DNA from: Macrobrachium rosenbergii
Taxonomy: Eukaryota > Arthropoda > Malacostraca > Decapoda > Palaemonidae
Assembly: GCF_040412425.1 (NCBI RefSeq)
Contig: NC_089795.1
Span: 77,325,163 to 77,389,162 of the forward strand
DNA: 64,000 nt
Direction of reading: 5' to 3'
Under the pieces are notes generated by a model. That model did no database searches, had not been told where the DNA came from, and was given only the letters and a program-made list of their open reading frames with translations. Shown here one piece after another: positions 33,712 through 46,890 of this stretch. The stretch's first letter is position 1; every line of letters begins with the position of its first letter. The position numbers and the translations under genes are program-made.

Positions 33712-33853
33712 CCTTAGTTTTAGCAGACCACTGAGCTGATTAACAGCTCTCCTAGGGCTGGCCCGAAGGATTAGACTTATTTTACGTGGCTAAGAACCAA
33801 TTGGTTACTTAGCAACGGGGCCTACAGCTTATTGTGGAATCCGAACCACATTG
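33712..33853 (-). mobile_element. SINE-1, 5'-truncated copy, minus strand
   Basis: The complement has GGTTCGGATTCCACAATAAG-like sequence, GGCCCCGTTGCTAAG, AGCCCTAGGAGAGCTG and the terminal GGTATACTTAA. The tRNA-like head is absent. One extra A in the CTAAAACTAAGG segment distinguishes it. Confidence 0.88.
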
Positions 33854-35261
33854 AAGGCAGCAGTAAACCAAATCTGAATATATTTCCTGTTGGGATGTTC
33901 TTGAAATAAATACTTATGCTTTGCGCTAATCCGACTGCTGAATTTTGATTTCTGATTACTGCCGAGAAATTATTCACACAGGTTCAGATACTTGCACAAT
34001 CCCCCATTATTCGAAATAAAATACCACATAATTAGTACTGCATTCAAATAATATTAAACTGCTCCGTGGACGTCTAATTGGCATCGCTATGAATACCATT
34101 TAGGCATTTTGTTTATATCGGCTAATGTTATGAGTCGGCGTTCCAGTTAGTTAATCAAATAATTTTAGTTCGTGGTTCGAGTTATCATTGCGATTATAAT
34201 TCTTAACAGAAACTGCATTTCATTGCATACAACTACATTTATTAACAGAAAGCTACTTTTCTTAACAGACAAATAAATAGCAGTTTCCTTCAGATCAAAG
34301 ATGTACAGTGCCAATCAGCGCTACCTCTTAAATTAAGGAGGACAATGGGTTCAGACGGCTTGCCAATTTAATCCTGTTTTTTGACACACGATACATTTAC
34401 ATGACGGACACGTCCATCAGACAGAATTTTCGTTTGCAATGACGGCTCTTGAACATCGATGATGAGTTTAATCAGCTGTCGAGTCTCCCGTCCTAGAATA
34501 CCAACGCTGATTAAAATCATCACATCAAATTCTTGCATTCAAAGGTCAACAGAATCTAGACAGTTCTCCGTTACCCTGAATCTCTTGTGCTTTGATATTA
34601 TTTACTCAATTTCTTAAAATTGCATCCCATGAATAATCTCTTGATTATTCTCTTGATTATCTTGACTTTATTCTTGACATAATTATAACGTACTATTCAG
34701 TGACCGGTCATATCTACTGGCCGTATGAGCACAATAGTCGTTTAACAAATATTTAATAATTGTTGAGAGGAAATACATACAGCTTATCAGGCTTAGAGAA
34801 TGAAGAATACGGTTAATGCACCAGGTAAACAAAGCAATCCGTGTTAAACGGGTTTCCTAAACACACCTCTAAATGTCAGTTCAACCAATTTTAAATGTCA
34901 GTCAATTACGTAATATTTAGCCATAAGGAAACACTGTATGAGGATTACATACCTGTCGAGCGCACCAATGATTCATTCGTAGAAGAAAACTGGAATTAAC
35001 TGGAAATTGTAGAAAAGAAAGACAGAATATTAACAATACACGTCATAAAGATCCTAGCATTGGAAGTCAATAGAAACTAGAAGCTACAAAGAACGCAACA
35101 TTCAATAACTGCTACATAAACTAGTAAAATACTGTATGAGAAAGATTGCAAACGCACACACTTACTTAGATATTAGGCCGTTCCCCTTAACAGGGAGTGG
35201 TTCCAGGAAAAAAAGCAACAGTAAAACTTACTCTAAATCTGATTGTGAACTTCCATAGATG
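33854..35261. other. Unique AT-rich sequence, no gene seen
   Basis: No domain, RNA gene or repeat family recognised. Confidence 0.4.
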
Positions 35262-35860
35262 GCTCATCAGCAACGTGCTGAATCCCCTTACACACACTCT
35301 GTGCCATTCACTTCTATCTTGCACACATTCTCGAGCTTCCTAAATACTAATGTCTTTCCTCTCCAAAATCTTTTTCACATCATTTACACAACCCTTTTAA
35401 TGTCTTCCTCTTCTCCCTCTCACTGAAGCTTCTGGATCACACACTCCTCACCATCCTGTCATCACCCATTCTTTCTACATGATCGAACAATCTCAAAATA
35501 CAGTGAACTATCTTTTCACTTACGCTTACCATTTTACCACTTTTCCGGATCTCCACACGTCTTAGCTATTCAATTCTACTTACAAAACATATGCTGCAAA
35601 AGCTCTTCCTCTGAACACCTTCAACCGTTTTCGTTTTCCTATCACTGGCATTTAACACCCGCAATTTATCTCCATTAAGGAGAGTTGGCTCAACAACTCC
35701 ATCATACATTCCAACCTTGTCTTCCATACAACATTCAAAATCTCTTTCCAATCTCTTGCACACACCGCTACCTTTCTTGCTTCACCTCTTCTGCAATGCC
35801 CCCTTTCTCATTCGATTATCAAACATTAAGTTTACTTCAAATTTTCTATACAAATCAATT
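35262..35860 (-). pseudogene. Decayed LINE reverse transcriptase, C-terminal fragment
   Basis: A minus-strand frame at 35566-35763 includes GMYDGVVEPTLLNG followed by RVLNASDRK, matching the post-catalytic VPTLLYGSETWVLNARDRKK region of LINE polymerases (Tyr and Glu of the usual motif replaced by Asn and Asp). Downstream, in broken frames, come DDRMV (about 35455), a basic segment and AARDR/EWRRIV-like residues (about 35300). The same region, including the tail word CTCATCAGCA, occurs at 29780-30260, so the two are copies of one or closely related families. Stops and frameshifts make it a pseudogene. Confidence 0.72.
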
Positions 35861-35887
35861 GTTTCCATTCTTCAAACATCATATACA

Positions 35888-35939
<52 letters not shown>

Positions 35940-35970
35940 TATATACAAATTATATATAGATATATAAATT

Positions 35971-36027
<57 letters not shown>
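35861..36027. repeat. (TA)n microsatellites
   Basis: TA runs at 35887-35936 and 35977-36025 with an AT-rich TATACAAATTATATATAGA spacer. Confidence 0.95.
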
Positions 36028-36028
<1 letters not shown>

Positions 36029-36047
36029 AGTCTACTGTTGTTTCTAA

Positions 36048-36144
36048 ACCAGGCAAGGTCCGATTACTGCAGAGGACGAAGCAATTATCAATTATAATTC
36101 CCTTGGGTGTAAGTCATTTCCAAAGTAAAGTAAATTGAATATTA
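36048..36144 (+). repeat. SINE-2, single copy
   Basis: ACCAGGCAAGGTCCGATTAC, CAATTATCAATTATAATTCC, then TAAGTCATTTCCAAAGTAAA. The tail matches both halves of the inverted pair at 3534-3737, and the box-B-like GGTCCGATT is in the same place. Confidence 0.6.
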
Positions 36145-36187
36145 CAGGAATATTTGTGGCATAATACTTTGAACACACACGTGTGTG

Positions 36188-36384
<197 letters not shown>

Positions 36385-38575
36385 GTGTATGTATGTACAA
36401 GGAATCAGGAAAACAGACAACTTATATCCGTTCATTAGAAGGTAAATGCGTGCTACAAATTCCGGTATTTTAATTTTTTAGCTCATTTATTCAGATGAAA
36501 GAATTTTAATAACATTTCTGGTGATTTCAGCAATTTTTTTTTATTAACTGTTTATATAACTGACTGCGCCACAAAAGGATGACATAATTCGATAAAAAAA
36601 AAATGATGAAAATTACTGCAATCATGGAGCTTTCCCATGGTATATAAAACAACAGGCTGGTTGGTTTTACCACTAAACACATGAATCGCTTGTCCGAGTG
36701 ACCAGTAGATTATGTTTAGCAGCACTTCATTAGGACGGGTTTCAATTAGAAGATTTTAGGAAACAAAAAATTCATCGGGGACACATGTTAGAAAAGTGTT
36801 TAACTCTTGTGTCAGCAAATTTAATAAAAGTGCTTCAAAAGAAGCGATAGGTGACCCTAGCAGCACCAAAATTAGTTAACCTTACAAGGCTCTCAGTTAT
36901 AGCTCTGAGTTTAAGAACGTCTGTGCAGAAAAACCCCATACCATTTTCGCTTCTCTAACTGCATTCCATCTACGGTGTTCGCTTTCAAACTAGGTATAGA
37001 TTCATATCTTACAGGACCATTACGTTCGGAGTCATTACAATGTTTTACACCGAAGTTTATTAGTATTCATTTAAAACAGGCGAACTTCTCACAGACCTCC
37101 CAACCATCCCCTGTAAATTTAAAGCTTGCTCACCTCATAACCACATGAAGTCTGGCTGTTGAACTGAATCTGTCTGCTCTTTCGCTTGTGTGTCTGCATT
37201 TTTTTTATCATTTTCTCCCTTGATGATCATGCATCCCTCGCCCACTTAAGCGAGTTTTAGCTCTTGCACAATAACTTTAATCCAGATATCGATTACCTGC
37301 CCTTCGGGTGACGTGTAAGTCAGCTGTGAGTTAATTACTTCAACCAATGCAATAATTTACAGATGAATATGTATCCATTATGAAGGGAAAGAGATGACTC
37401 ATTCAAGTATAAGAATGAAAAACTAATGACATCTGGATGCAGGTGTGAGTTTCATTTCCTTTTACTAGCTTGCTCTCATTTGGCGGGAACGTGACAAAGG
37501 AAAATGGGGAAGTTAATAACAGAAGACCAGGACAGCACTTGGGAAATAACATTTTAATAATGAAGCAGACTATGAGAGGAAGTTAAGTTTTTCGGTTTTA
37601 AATGCACTCGAGTATGCTAAAAGTCACTCTAAATAAACATTTGCCACATTAAATTCTCTCATTTGAAAATAGAATACGAGGCGTAAAAACGACGTGTTCT
37701 CATTACGTAAAAATGATAAGTGTTAAAAATGATAAGTGTTCTAGTTACAATTATTTATGTAAATTTCAGAAATCGAAGCTGGCCGACATACGTATAATGA
37801 TCGAATTAAAGAAAACACTGGACAATAATAAATTAGGAAAGCAGCTATTTATAATACTTCATGAGCTCAAGAGAAGTCATTTTCGTTTGTTCGGGAACTG
37901 AAGGTGTTGAATTTGTGGAGTATTGTATATGGAAATGTCTTTGCTGTTTGGGTGAAAATCCAATTCATGACGAGTTAACCTTCTTTTCATTACAACAAGG
38001 GGAAGGCGTGTAATCACTTTCTATAAAAAATTCTCAATGATTTACCTTAAACAACTAAAATAATGCTCTTTACAACAGGTGATTTAAGAATCTTCCACTC
38101 AATTAAAAATGCCTTGACAAAAAGAGTAAAAATTTACAGACTAACAAGTTATCCATTATATTACAGCTACTCTGTAACATGCCTTTTACCGTCACGTAAA
38201 ATTTTTTTATCATCTAGAGATAAAAGTTTTTAATCAAACAGCAAAAGGAATAGGTACTGTACCTCGTTATTGTACTGTATACAACCAACACATTAGGAGA
38301 CCATCTTCAACATTCATTCATGGCTAATCGAGGGTGACTTCAGTAAAATTAAAAAACTGATAGAAAGTGAGACCTATCGTGCTTTACAGAGGGTGGAGAT
38401 CGAACCATCCTTTGATCTTAAGGAGAATGGAGAAATTGTCTTTTAGACCAATGTTACTCTTCAGTAGAAAACTGACAGATTTTTTTTTTTTTTTTTTTTT
38501 TAGAATTTTGTAAGTTTTACTAAAAGTCTACTGACATGCTCAATCTCATTAATAAAAAATAAACATTTCTTATTG
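36385..38575. other. Unique sequence, no gene seen
   Basis: Includes a T-run at 38480-38501 and a small duplicated AAAATGATAAGTGTT (37708-37740). No gene recognised. Confidence 0.4.
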
Positions 38576-38637
38576 AAGATCTATTGTAATGATAGTTTAA
38601 TTTATCAACATATTAAACTATCATTAAAAAAGATCTT
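38576..38637. repeat. Strong inverted repeat (hairpin)
   Basis: AATGATAGTTTAAT (38588-38601) faces ATTAAACTATCATT (38612-38625) across a 10-nt loop. The pairing extends outward through AGATCT on both sides with two or three mismatches, giving a stem of about 26 bp. Confidence 0.8.
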
Positions 38638-40259
38638 AGAAAAAAAGCCTTCGAAATCAATACGAGGAATATATTACCGAATGGAATTAAGAATGAAATA
38701 AAAAGGCAAATTAAATATATTAAAATATCCCTAAGTTCCCGAGCTTATATGATATCTAAAGGACAGAGCTGTACAACAACACTGCCATCCACGCAAAAAG
38801 CACCCTAAGCTTCTAATCTCCTTAGCCTTTCAAGAAAAACAAAAGAAATAATAGAGGAGAATAAAAAAGGAGGGTAAAACATAATCTTCAGATCAAAAGG
38901 AAGACCGTCTGAGGCTGATTTCCAGATAAGGCGGGTCGAGGGAACCAGCCTTATTAGAAATGCTCTGAAAGGGGTTTCCCCGGCCTCTAATCACCAAGGG
39001 TGAGGAGGTAAGGTACTTGGAGGGCTTTTGCACGAGTGGCCTAACTAAACCTTTCTCTCTCTCATCCCTCTCTCTCCCACTCACACCGTCCTTCTAATTG
39101 AAAAGGCGTAATAACAGGATAAAGGCCGCAGTGGTTTTCAGGAAGGGCAGGCGAGCCATTGCGGCGGTAGTTTACGGAATGAAGACTATATGATTGAAGT
39201 TGCGTTTTTTTTTTCTTCCACATAATTTTCTTCTTATTATTATCTTAATAACCGGATGTGATTGAAGGTTACGGACACGAAACAGTTTACATGGCGGGTG
39301 GAGTTTGAGTAATCTCTGACAGCTTAAAGAAATAAAAGACATGCAACGTTAATATTAGGCTATTTATATATTCTTGTTATCATTATCGTAACAACGGGGT
39401 GCACAAAGAAGTCCGGAAATGTTGGAGTTGGAAGAGAACCTTATTTGAAGAAAGCTTAATTATGGTGCAGGAATTGAAGAAATAAACCTGGAGGAGTTCC
39501 TATAGTAATAAATCATTTACATAGCACGTAGTCCCTGCTATTTGAGTCGTAAGCATTATTACTAGCGTCTTCACTAACCTAAGGCCCTATGGCTATGTGT
39601 ACAGCCATTGCAACTGTTTACATTATATACATAAGTAAGACATTAAACGTTCTACGACCACTGACAGAAACGGCAGCAAACTGTCCATGGACAGTTCATA
39701 AACAAACAAAACAGTGAAATTACATTCACATCAACGCTAGGCCTAACCATAATTTCGGGTGTAATACAACACCTCCAATTAATACAGCACTAACAAACAC
39801 GTAAATGGGTTTGTCGACTAGTCACTAAACATCAAAGGTTCTTGTCCGTTCCTCTGAATAGACGTTTACGTAAATCCGACCACAATAACTCGTGTCCCTC
39901 GATAACGTAAAGGTGAACTGACCATGCCTACTAAGGCCAAGGGGATAAATAACCCACCAACAGGTAGGGAATATCAGTTAAGCATATGAGTGAAGAGAGG
40001 CGCTGATTTTCATCGCCTGTCTAATGAGGCCGGTGGAAAAAAATGTGTCCATAAACTTAATCTTTCTAGTTACAGCCTTTCAGCCTTGCATAAAAAAAAG
40101 TACTTTTAAATTACAAAATATTTACCGAAAATTAACAGATCTATAAAATATAAGAAAAAGATGGTCGCCCTTTTTGAGGTAAACAATACTGGCAATTAAT
40201 TCTCACTCCTTATAGCTTGCAGAAACTGACATTTGAAGTATTATAGTTAATATATATAC

Positions 40260-40260
<1 letters not shown>
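38638..40260. other. Unique sequence with a GC-richer island
   Basis: Positions 38890-39185 are clearly less AT-rich, with GATAAGG, GGATAAAGG and GGCGG words. A second such patch is at 39900-40020. No gene recognised. Confidence 0.4.
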
Positions 40261-40350
<90 letters not shown>

Positions 40351-40359
40351 CAGAGAGAG

Positions 40360-40390
<31 letters not shown>

Positions 40391-40391
40391 T
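40261..40391. repeat. (TA)n followed by (GA)n
   Basis: TA tract about 40262-40346, then GTGTCAGAGAGAGAG and a GA tract to 40390. Confidence 0.95.
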
Positions 40392-40488
40392 AATAACTTA
40401 AGCCTTAAACGTTAGCAACTAAGTACCTGGAAATACCGCTCCAAGTCCTATCAAAGAGAAATCTGAAAATATCACACGCACACACAAC

Positions 40489-40493
<5 letters not shown>

Positions 40494-40535
<42 letters not shown>
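40494..40535. repeat. (GA)n microsatellite
   Basis: Uninterrupted GA run. Confidence 0.95.
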
Positions 40536-40538
<3 letters not shown>

Positions 40539-41165
40539 AAGGGGCATTACAGACTTGATTCCAGCTTTCAATCTGGAAACAGAACGAAACGCTGGACCGA
40601 TGTCCTTGGTACAGGCCGGCCAGAACAAATGCCATCTGACACTGGACCATAATACGCATGTGTCCATTGGGGCTCGTACAGGAATTTCTCACGTGACTGG
40701 AAATATCGTATGCTGCTAGATTCCAGAATAGCATGACTTTACGGTACAAAATCAGTCCGTGAACTGATTGAACTGGATGAGCAATGTAACAAAAACTGTT
40801 GCAAGTTCATTCAGTCTTTAGAAATGGCATGATTTTATGAATAAGACAGCAAAAACTAGGTACAACCAGAGGCAAAAAAGAGATTAAAAAAAAACACTGT
40901 CAGAAAACGACTATACAAAAAATATCAACATGAAAAAAGATAAAAACATACAGACGGAAAAAAGTAACAAAAAAAATATTTTCGGAAGGAAAGAAGAAAT
41001 GTCTTACAGATACATAAAACCTGCTGGGAATCACATTAACCCAAGTGATCTTGGCACTTCTCCAAAGTGGATATTAAAAAAAGGAAAAGGTAGGAAAGGG
41101 GACAGATGAATCCACAGGGAATACACGATGAAGAGAGAAAAATGAATCCATCTTTCAACAAGGGG
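40536..41165. other. Unique sequence
   Basis: Turns A/G-rich from about 40870. No gene recognised. Confidence 0.4.
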
Positions 41166-41400
41166 GAAAATGAGCGGGTAAATCTTTTGAGAAAATGGAG
41201 ACGAAAATGGAAAGATGAGTCTAATGTGAAAATGAGAGGAAAAAGGAAATATGAATTCGTTGTGATAATGAGGAGAAAAATTTTCAATCAAGGATCCCTC
41301 ACTGAAATAAGAGGAAAAGTACTTGGTAAATCTTGTGAAAATGGAAACGAAAAAGAAAAGATGAATCCATTGTGAAAATAAGAGGAAAAGAGACAATAAT
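41166..41400. repeat. Degenerate tandem duplication in purine-rich DNA, period about 148 bp
   Basis: GTAAATCTTTTGAGAAAATG at 41178, then GACGAAAATGGAAAGATGA, recurs at 41326 as GTAAATCTTGTGAAAATGG, then ACGAAAAAGAAAAGATGA. Both run on into GTGAAAAT(G/A)AGAGGAAAA. Frames on either strand here only reflect the purine bias. Confidence 0.65.
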
Positions 41401-41589
41401 ATTTCGGGTGAATAACACGACACAATTTTGGGTTTTTTTGAGGACGATGAAGCGACGAATTCCAGATGAAATGCAGACAGCAGGAGTGATGGAATATTAG
41501 AAAAGGAGACGAGGGAAAAGAAAAATAAAAACACAAACAGGCTGAGTGATGAATGGAGTGAGAGCTAATGTATCTAATGGCGTCATAAA

Positions 41590-41596
<7 letters not shown>
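41401..41596. other. Purine-rich unique sequence
   Basis: No feature recognised. Confidence 0.35.

Positions 41597-41652
<56 letters not shown>
41597..41652. repeat. (CT)n microsatellite
   Basis: Uninterrupted CT run after a C-run. Confidence 0.95.
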
Positions 41653-41655
<3 letters not shown>

Positions 41656-41799
41656 TGTTCATGTTCATATAACTCTGGTTAATCTGATATTCATCGTTAG
41701 TGTTGTTTCGCCTCTAAATGTCTTCATTTTTTCAAAGCATCTTTAATTTTAACATATGTAGTAAGGTATGTACATCTAAAATTATTTCGTATTCCCAAC

Positions 41800-41804
<5 letters not shown>

Positions 41805-41893
<89 letters not shown>

Positions 41894-41934
41894 CATATAT
41901 ATTATATATATATATTATTTATATACAGACGTAT
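41805..41934. repeat. (TA)n microsatellite
   Basis: Pure TA to 41883, then interrupted TATTATATA, TACATATA and TATTATTTATATA. Confidence 0.95.
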
Positions 41935-42586
41935 GTATAATATATGTACATTTTCTAATAATTTTCCTTTGCATTTGTTTTTTAAAATGCTTTGATTTCT
42001 TATAGATGAAGGTCCTTTACGCGCACGCATATTGCAACCACTCCTACATACAACAGTAATGCTGCTAATATAGAAGACTGGCTGATGTCGGCAAGTTGCT
42101 AAAACCCATATTAACCAAAAGTGTGGAGTAACATCTTCTACCCATTTACCTTCAACCTCGCAATCAGCTTCAATGTTTACGTCTTTGCAAATCAGATAAG
42201 AAGGATCCATTTGTCAATTGCCTGCCAACTTGTACGAACAGCTGTCCCAGCGTCCAACTCAGCGCAAAGGACGCCATGACACCGAGTTGATCAAAACACA
42301 CTTGAGGGAGATAACGAAGAGGCGTCATGACAGTCAGGTGCGTTTGCGTAGGTAATTATAAGTCCAGGTGCGTATTTGAGTGACGGGCCTCGCGAGGGCG
42401 AGTCAGAAGGGCTGGTTGTTCAGGTAAAGATATAACATGTATTAAGGGGAGAATTAGTGACGCGCCAGTGGTTCGGCAAAATGGTCCGAATCCCGCGGTA
42501 AGAGATCACAGCACGGGGCTAAAAAGCTGTCAGAGTCTGGTATACTAACTGAATGGTAGGCGGGAAAAATTAGGAACGAATAGTCA

Positions 42587-42589
<3 letters not shown>
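41935..42589. other. Unique sequence with a GC-richer island
   Basis: Positions 42230-42530 are less AT-rich and include two CAGGTGCG E-box-like words 27 bp apart (42336 and 42363). No gene recognised. Confidence 0.4.

Positions 42590-42622
<33 letters not shown>
42590..42622. repeat. (GA)n microsatellite
   Basis: Uninterrupted GA run. Confidence 0.95.
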
Positions 42623-42625
<3 letters not shown>

Positions 42626-43692
42626 TGGGTCCTTTCCCTGGACATTTATATAGAATGACAAACTTATCTGTATGACAAACAGTATCCGCTCTTCAAGTGA
42701 CAATCAGATATTTGAGAAACAAAATAAAATTGTAACATTGGAACCAGTCAGTCTTAAATGACTTACGCTATTTTGAAAAACGCAGTAACCAATTTTCTGC
42801 ACTGATACTACCGTTCAAAGAAACATAAATTTGATAACGAAATACAACCCTTCTATTATGCTTTGGCAAAGAATCTTCACTCGAAAGAATAACATCTTTT
42901 GCTTTTCTTGGCAAAGATTCTTCATTAACGTATGGAAGTCTGCAAATAATAATAAAAAAAGAACTGTATTATACGTCACGCAAGCAACAAACACAGACCA
43001 AATAAACGCACTACAAGCTCAGTGAGAGAATTTATTTTTTCTTGGGATCGTATGATACAGCTGAGCTGAGTAATAAGGCCTATCCTTAGGCCTATCCTTA
43101 GATCATAACATGATATTATCTAACGTGTGGTGGAACCTTTGGCTGCTGACGGGGAAACGGGAAAACCATAATGACACAAGGTTTTGTGACTGGTTCGTGG
43201 TAAGTATATATAATTACAAGTGTTGATTTATACATAAACACATGGACGAGTAGGCTAAAAAGTGGCCATTACGAATACAAAACCCAACTGTTTAAATTAA
43301 CCAGACAGGGGTGTAATTATCGTTGAAATTTAGTCACCCATAGATAGTGAAACATGCTTCTGTTAAGGAAAGCACATGCACACGCAAGCACAAACACACA
43401 CACGGCACACACTCACAAAGGGAAATGATTCTTTTATTCCCACGTATTCATTGAGTAGCTAAGCGAGAAAACGAACACGGTTCGCTTGGCGTTGCTCGGA
43501 TATTGATGGGATTAGCGATATGAACACATCACTGTCGGTAAAAGGTTGGGCTGACTGAAAGAGAAACTTCACCAGCGTATGATCACACACAACTCCGCTT
43601 TTATTGGATGGAACTGTACCAGGATACCGGTATTTGCCGTCGCTGGCCCTCGAAAAAGGGGGGAAAAAACAGCGAATTCTGTATTTTTTTTG
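42623..43692. other. Unique sequence
   Basis: A 13-bp tandem duplication (GGCCTATCCTTA twice) lies near 43078-43102. No gene recognised. Confidence 0.4.
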
Positions 43693-43826
43693 GGCCACCT
43701 CCATCTTCTGAAAGGGTATCATATCGGCCCTCATCTGGTGTGTTTTTTTTTTTTTTTTTTTTGCGGCCATCTTCATTTTCCAACCATTACTTTCGAAAGG
43801 ATCTCATATCGGCTCTCATTTTGGCC
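43693..43826. repeat. Short tandem duplication around a T-run
   Basis: GGCCACCTCCATCTTCTGAA, GGGTATCATATCGGCCCTCAT and a T21 run are followed by GCGGCCATCTTCATTTTCCA, GGATCTCATATCGGCTCTCAT. These are two related units of about 60 bp separated by poly-T. The poly-T (43743-43762) may be a retroposon tail remnant. Confidence 0.6.
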
Positions 43827-44061
43827 CATCAAACGGACAGCTTTTTTCGACGGTCAAACAGTTCACAGTTTTCTTGAAAAACTTGCTCTTCTGGTCAACC
43901 GAACAGACGTGTCTTTAGTTTCACTTAAATATCTCCAAGGTTTAACATCTTTTTAATGTCTGTGGCAGCTTCTCGATTAGTCTGAAATGGGAACCAATTT
44001 CACAATAATGAATGTTCAGGGAAGCAACGACCAGAACGGAAACCCATCAAGGAAAATAATG
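43827..44061. other. Unique sequence
   Basis: No feature recognised. Confidence 0.35.
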
Positions 44062-44083
44062 ATGATGATGATGATGATGATGG
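44062..44083. repeat. (GAT)n microsatellite
   Basis: Seven GAT/ATG units. Confidence 0.85.
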
Positions 44084-45367
44084 TGGTTGGAGCGGCGCTG
44101 ATAATAATTCAAACGAAATACGAACCATAAGAACAACTTGGTGGAAAGCCACAAACAAAGCTCTGCAAAGGACGATGAGTTTTAAGCCTCATATTATTAA
44201 CGTGTTAATTGGGTTTCGTAGAATTTGTTAGCAAAGGGTGAATACAATTGTTATTTTCCACATAGCAGTAAGTTGTGCATTTAAAACTGCAATTATATTG
44301 GGTATGCCATCAGTATAGTGACATTTCTGTCTTTTTTAAACTGTCTCCTTTATAAATTACTGTTAATAAAAGTTACTGTGAAATTCCAGTGACTATTTTT
44401 TAAAAATTTTCAACTTCTAATCTTACAAATTTATTAAAAAATCCTGTTTTTAAAACATTTTGATGAGTCCTTCCCCTGAAAATATGTTGCGTAATTTTTC
44501 TTTATAATGAGAACACCAATCATGGATAAAATTTAAGGGCTCCTACTTTCAGTCTCTAAAGTTATAATCATTAAAAAATATTTTAATTTTATGTTTTGGA
44601 GAGCACTTCATCTGAAAAGATGATAAATTTTCCTTTCACCTCATAATGACAAATTAAATCGTAGGTAAAAATCACTTATCCCTCTCTCTCCCACCCGCCT
44701 TTAATATTTTGTGAATTTATTTATTTGCACAAGAACAAATGCTTAAATCACATTCAATAAAAAATTATTGTAATATTAAATTACTTTGTCATAAACTGCT
44801 TTCTTCCTTTCAGCGACAACTTTACGTCCTAATGTACAGCACATTTGGAATTATTCCTCCCAAAATGAATGCATGAACAGTAATGTATATATATTCCTTA
44901 AAGTCATGTAAAGAAATAAAATGAATAACAGTATAACACGGACGTGTCTAAATACCGCAAAGTAGAATCAACCTTAGGTATGAAGAAAATGCAAAAATTT
45001 AAGTAAAAAAAAAAAAAATTTGGAGTAAATTAACTGAATGATTAAAGGTTTTGATTATGATGAAACCGAAGGAAACCTTCGACTACTGTATTTCCCATTC
45101 GTTCCAGTACTACGGTAGACACCACTACATCATCGTCCCCTAGCATTAAATTGCATCCAGGTAATCACAGTCAAGCCTTAATTACTCTCATTATTGCCCG
45201 GAGATATGAAAATTTCCGTGTAAAGCAGCACCGGTAATTTTCTAATTTTCGCCTCATTATTCTCCATCAATTCCCATCGGTTACCCAAGACTCTCGTCTT
45301 GAAAATGCCTGCAATGCCTGTCTACATTCGCCTCCTTCCTGGGTAGTAGACTTTTTTTTCGGAAATT
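44084..45367. other. Unique AT-rich sequence, no gene seen
   Basis: TTAATTACTCTCATTATTG and similar homeodomain-like AT words occur at 45170-45250. No gene recognised. Confidence 0.4.
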
Positions 45368-45371
45368 ATTA

Positions 45372-45431
<60 letters not shown>

Positions 45432-45520
45432 GCAGAAGACGAACCCTATTCATACGAGACAAGCCCACAGGGACCACTGACTGGAAATTTAAACTTTTAA
45501 AGAATTTTATATTCATTTGA
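45368..45520 (+). repeat. (ATT)n-linked repeat, copy 1
   Basis: ATT run at 45368-45431 followed by CAGAAGACGAACCCTATTC, GAGACAAGCCCACAGG and GACTGGAAATTTAAACTT. The same order follows the ATT run at 50710. I remember this tail beside ATT runs in other shrimp sequence, unverified. Confidence 0.7.
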
Positions 45521-46839
45521 AAGAAGAGAAGGATGGCCTCTGCCCGAGGACTTTGTCAGTGTGAAACTTGAATCAGTGGACGTTGCTGACAAAAGCCACG
45601 CCTTGGAAGAAATTATCTTGCTGGCTTTACAATAAACAGCAAGGTGCCATTTGTTAAAAAAGGAAAATATACAATATTAAATCAGAGATACTACAGAAAT
45701 CTTGTAATGAACCCCACATATTTAAAATTATATATTGAAAAACTTCTTCCTAATGAAGTCTCTACAAAAGTAAAGTTACACTTTTGGCAAAATAACAATA
45801 TAATTTAATTTTTTCATCACTAAAATTGATGGAGAGGAAAGCTGAACCAAATAACCTAGTGGTTTGTTGCTTATGGGCAATACTGCTGAAATAAGACTGA
45901 GAAACGAATGAGAATATGAAATTTTGCCTTCGTTAAAAGAAATCTGATGGATAATCTACGCTCTAACGATTTTTACCACAAACATAGTTACTAGATTGTT
46001 TTGGATCCCGGATAATCTTACCATCACTCTTCCACTAAGGACTAACGGGATACGTCAAACGCTATCAGTATTTTGGCAGAATTAAATACTTTGTCCAAAG
46101 GCAATTGACTTTCAGAAAATGCAAGAATAATATATCATCCCTGATTAAACAGCTTACGAAGATGTTTAGGTCTCCTATGCAAGATCAAACAAAGCTTCGA
46201 TCATTACATTATGAGACTGGTCAATTCATAGCTGTAGCTTCTTTCCAAGATGGTAAGTAGACTGAATGGTACAAGAAATCTGATAACAATCACATGTATT
46301 TCTAAAACATGCATGAAAGTTACTATAATTGTAAAAAAGGACAGATATTGATTATAAGAACAGTTTTTTCTGGCTGTTTACTTTCAACATCAAACGGCAG
46401 TTACTCATGTGAGCGGAAGTGCAGAAAACCCAAGGTATCGCCTCCACGAAAAATTTATCGCCCACCTAACCTTTCGTCAGACATCTAATGACAGAGGTAG
46501 TGATGTTTTTGTTCCAATATGACCTTTAATTATCTTTTTTGCGCCGAGTATATTTCATCTCGTAATAAGACGTTTCCACTACATGCGCGATGGTTAACGT
46601 GTTTCTTATCCTCCGAGAGCCCTACAATATTGGGCGATGATAAGTAACTGTCGCGTCAATTGTGAAAAGTTAATGACGGTAGACTCTTCTTTCAACTCTA
46701 AGAAAGTTTATTTGTTTCTTTTATTAAATTTATAAAAATAACTAGTACGGTGAGCAACTTACTTCTTCCATTTTTTACCTATTATTTATTTTTTTTTAAC
46801 TGTCAAATGTTACATTTTCAATATTTGTATCCCTTCCCA

Positions 46840-46843
<4 letters not shown>
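45521..46843. other. Unique sequence, no gene seen
   Basis: No domain or repeat recognised. Confidence 0.4.

Positions 46844-46888
<45 letters not shown>
46844..46888. repeat. (CT)n microsatellite
   Basis: Uninterrupted CT run. Confidence 0.95.

Positions 46889-46890
<2 letters not shown>

Noticed and set aside
41031..41534. 167-codon minus-strand frame
   Set aside because: Phe/Ser/Ile-rich translation of a purine-rich strand with a degenerate tandem repeat.
43579..43956. 125-codon plus-strand frame
   Set aside because: It contains a poly-Phe run from a T-tract and spans a short tandem duplication, with no domain.
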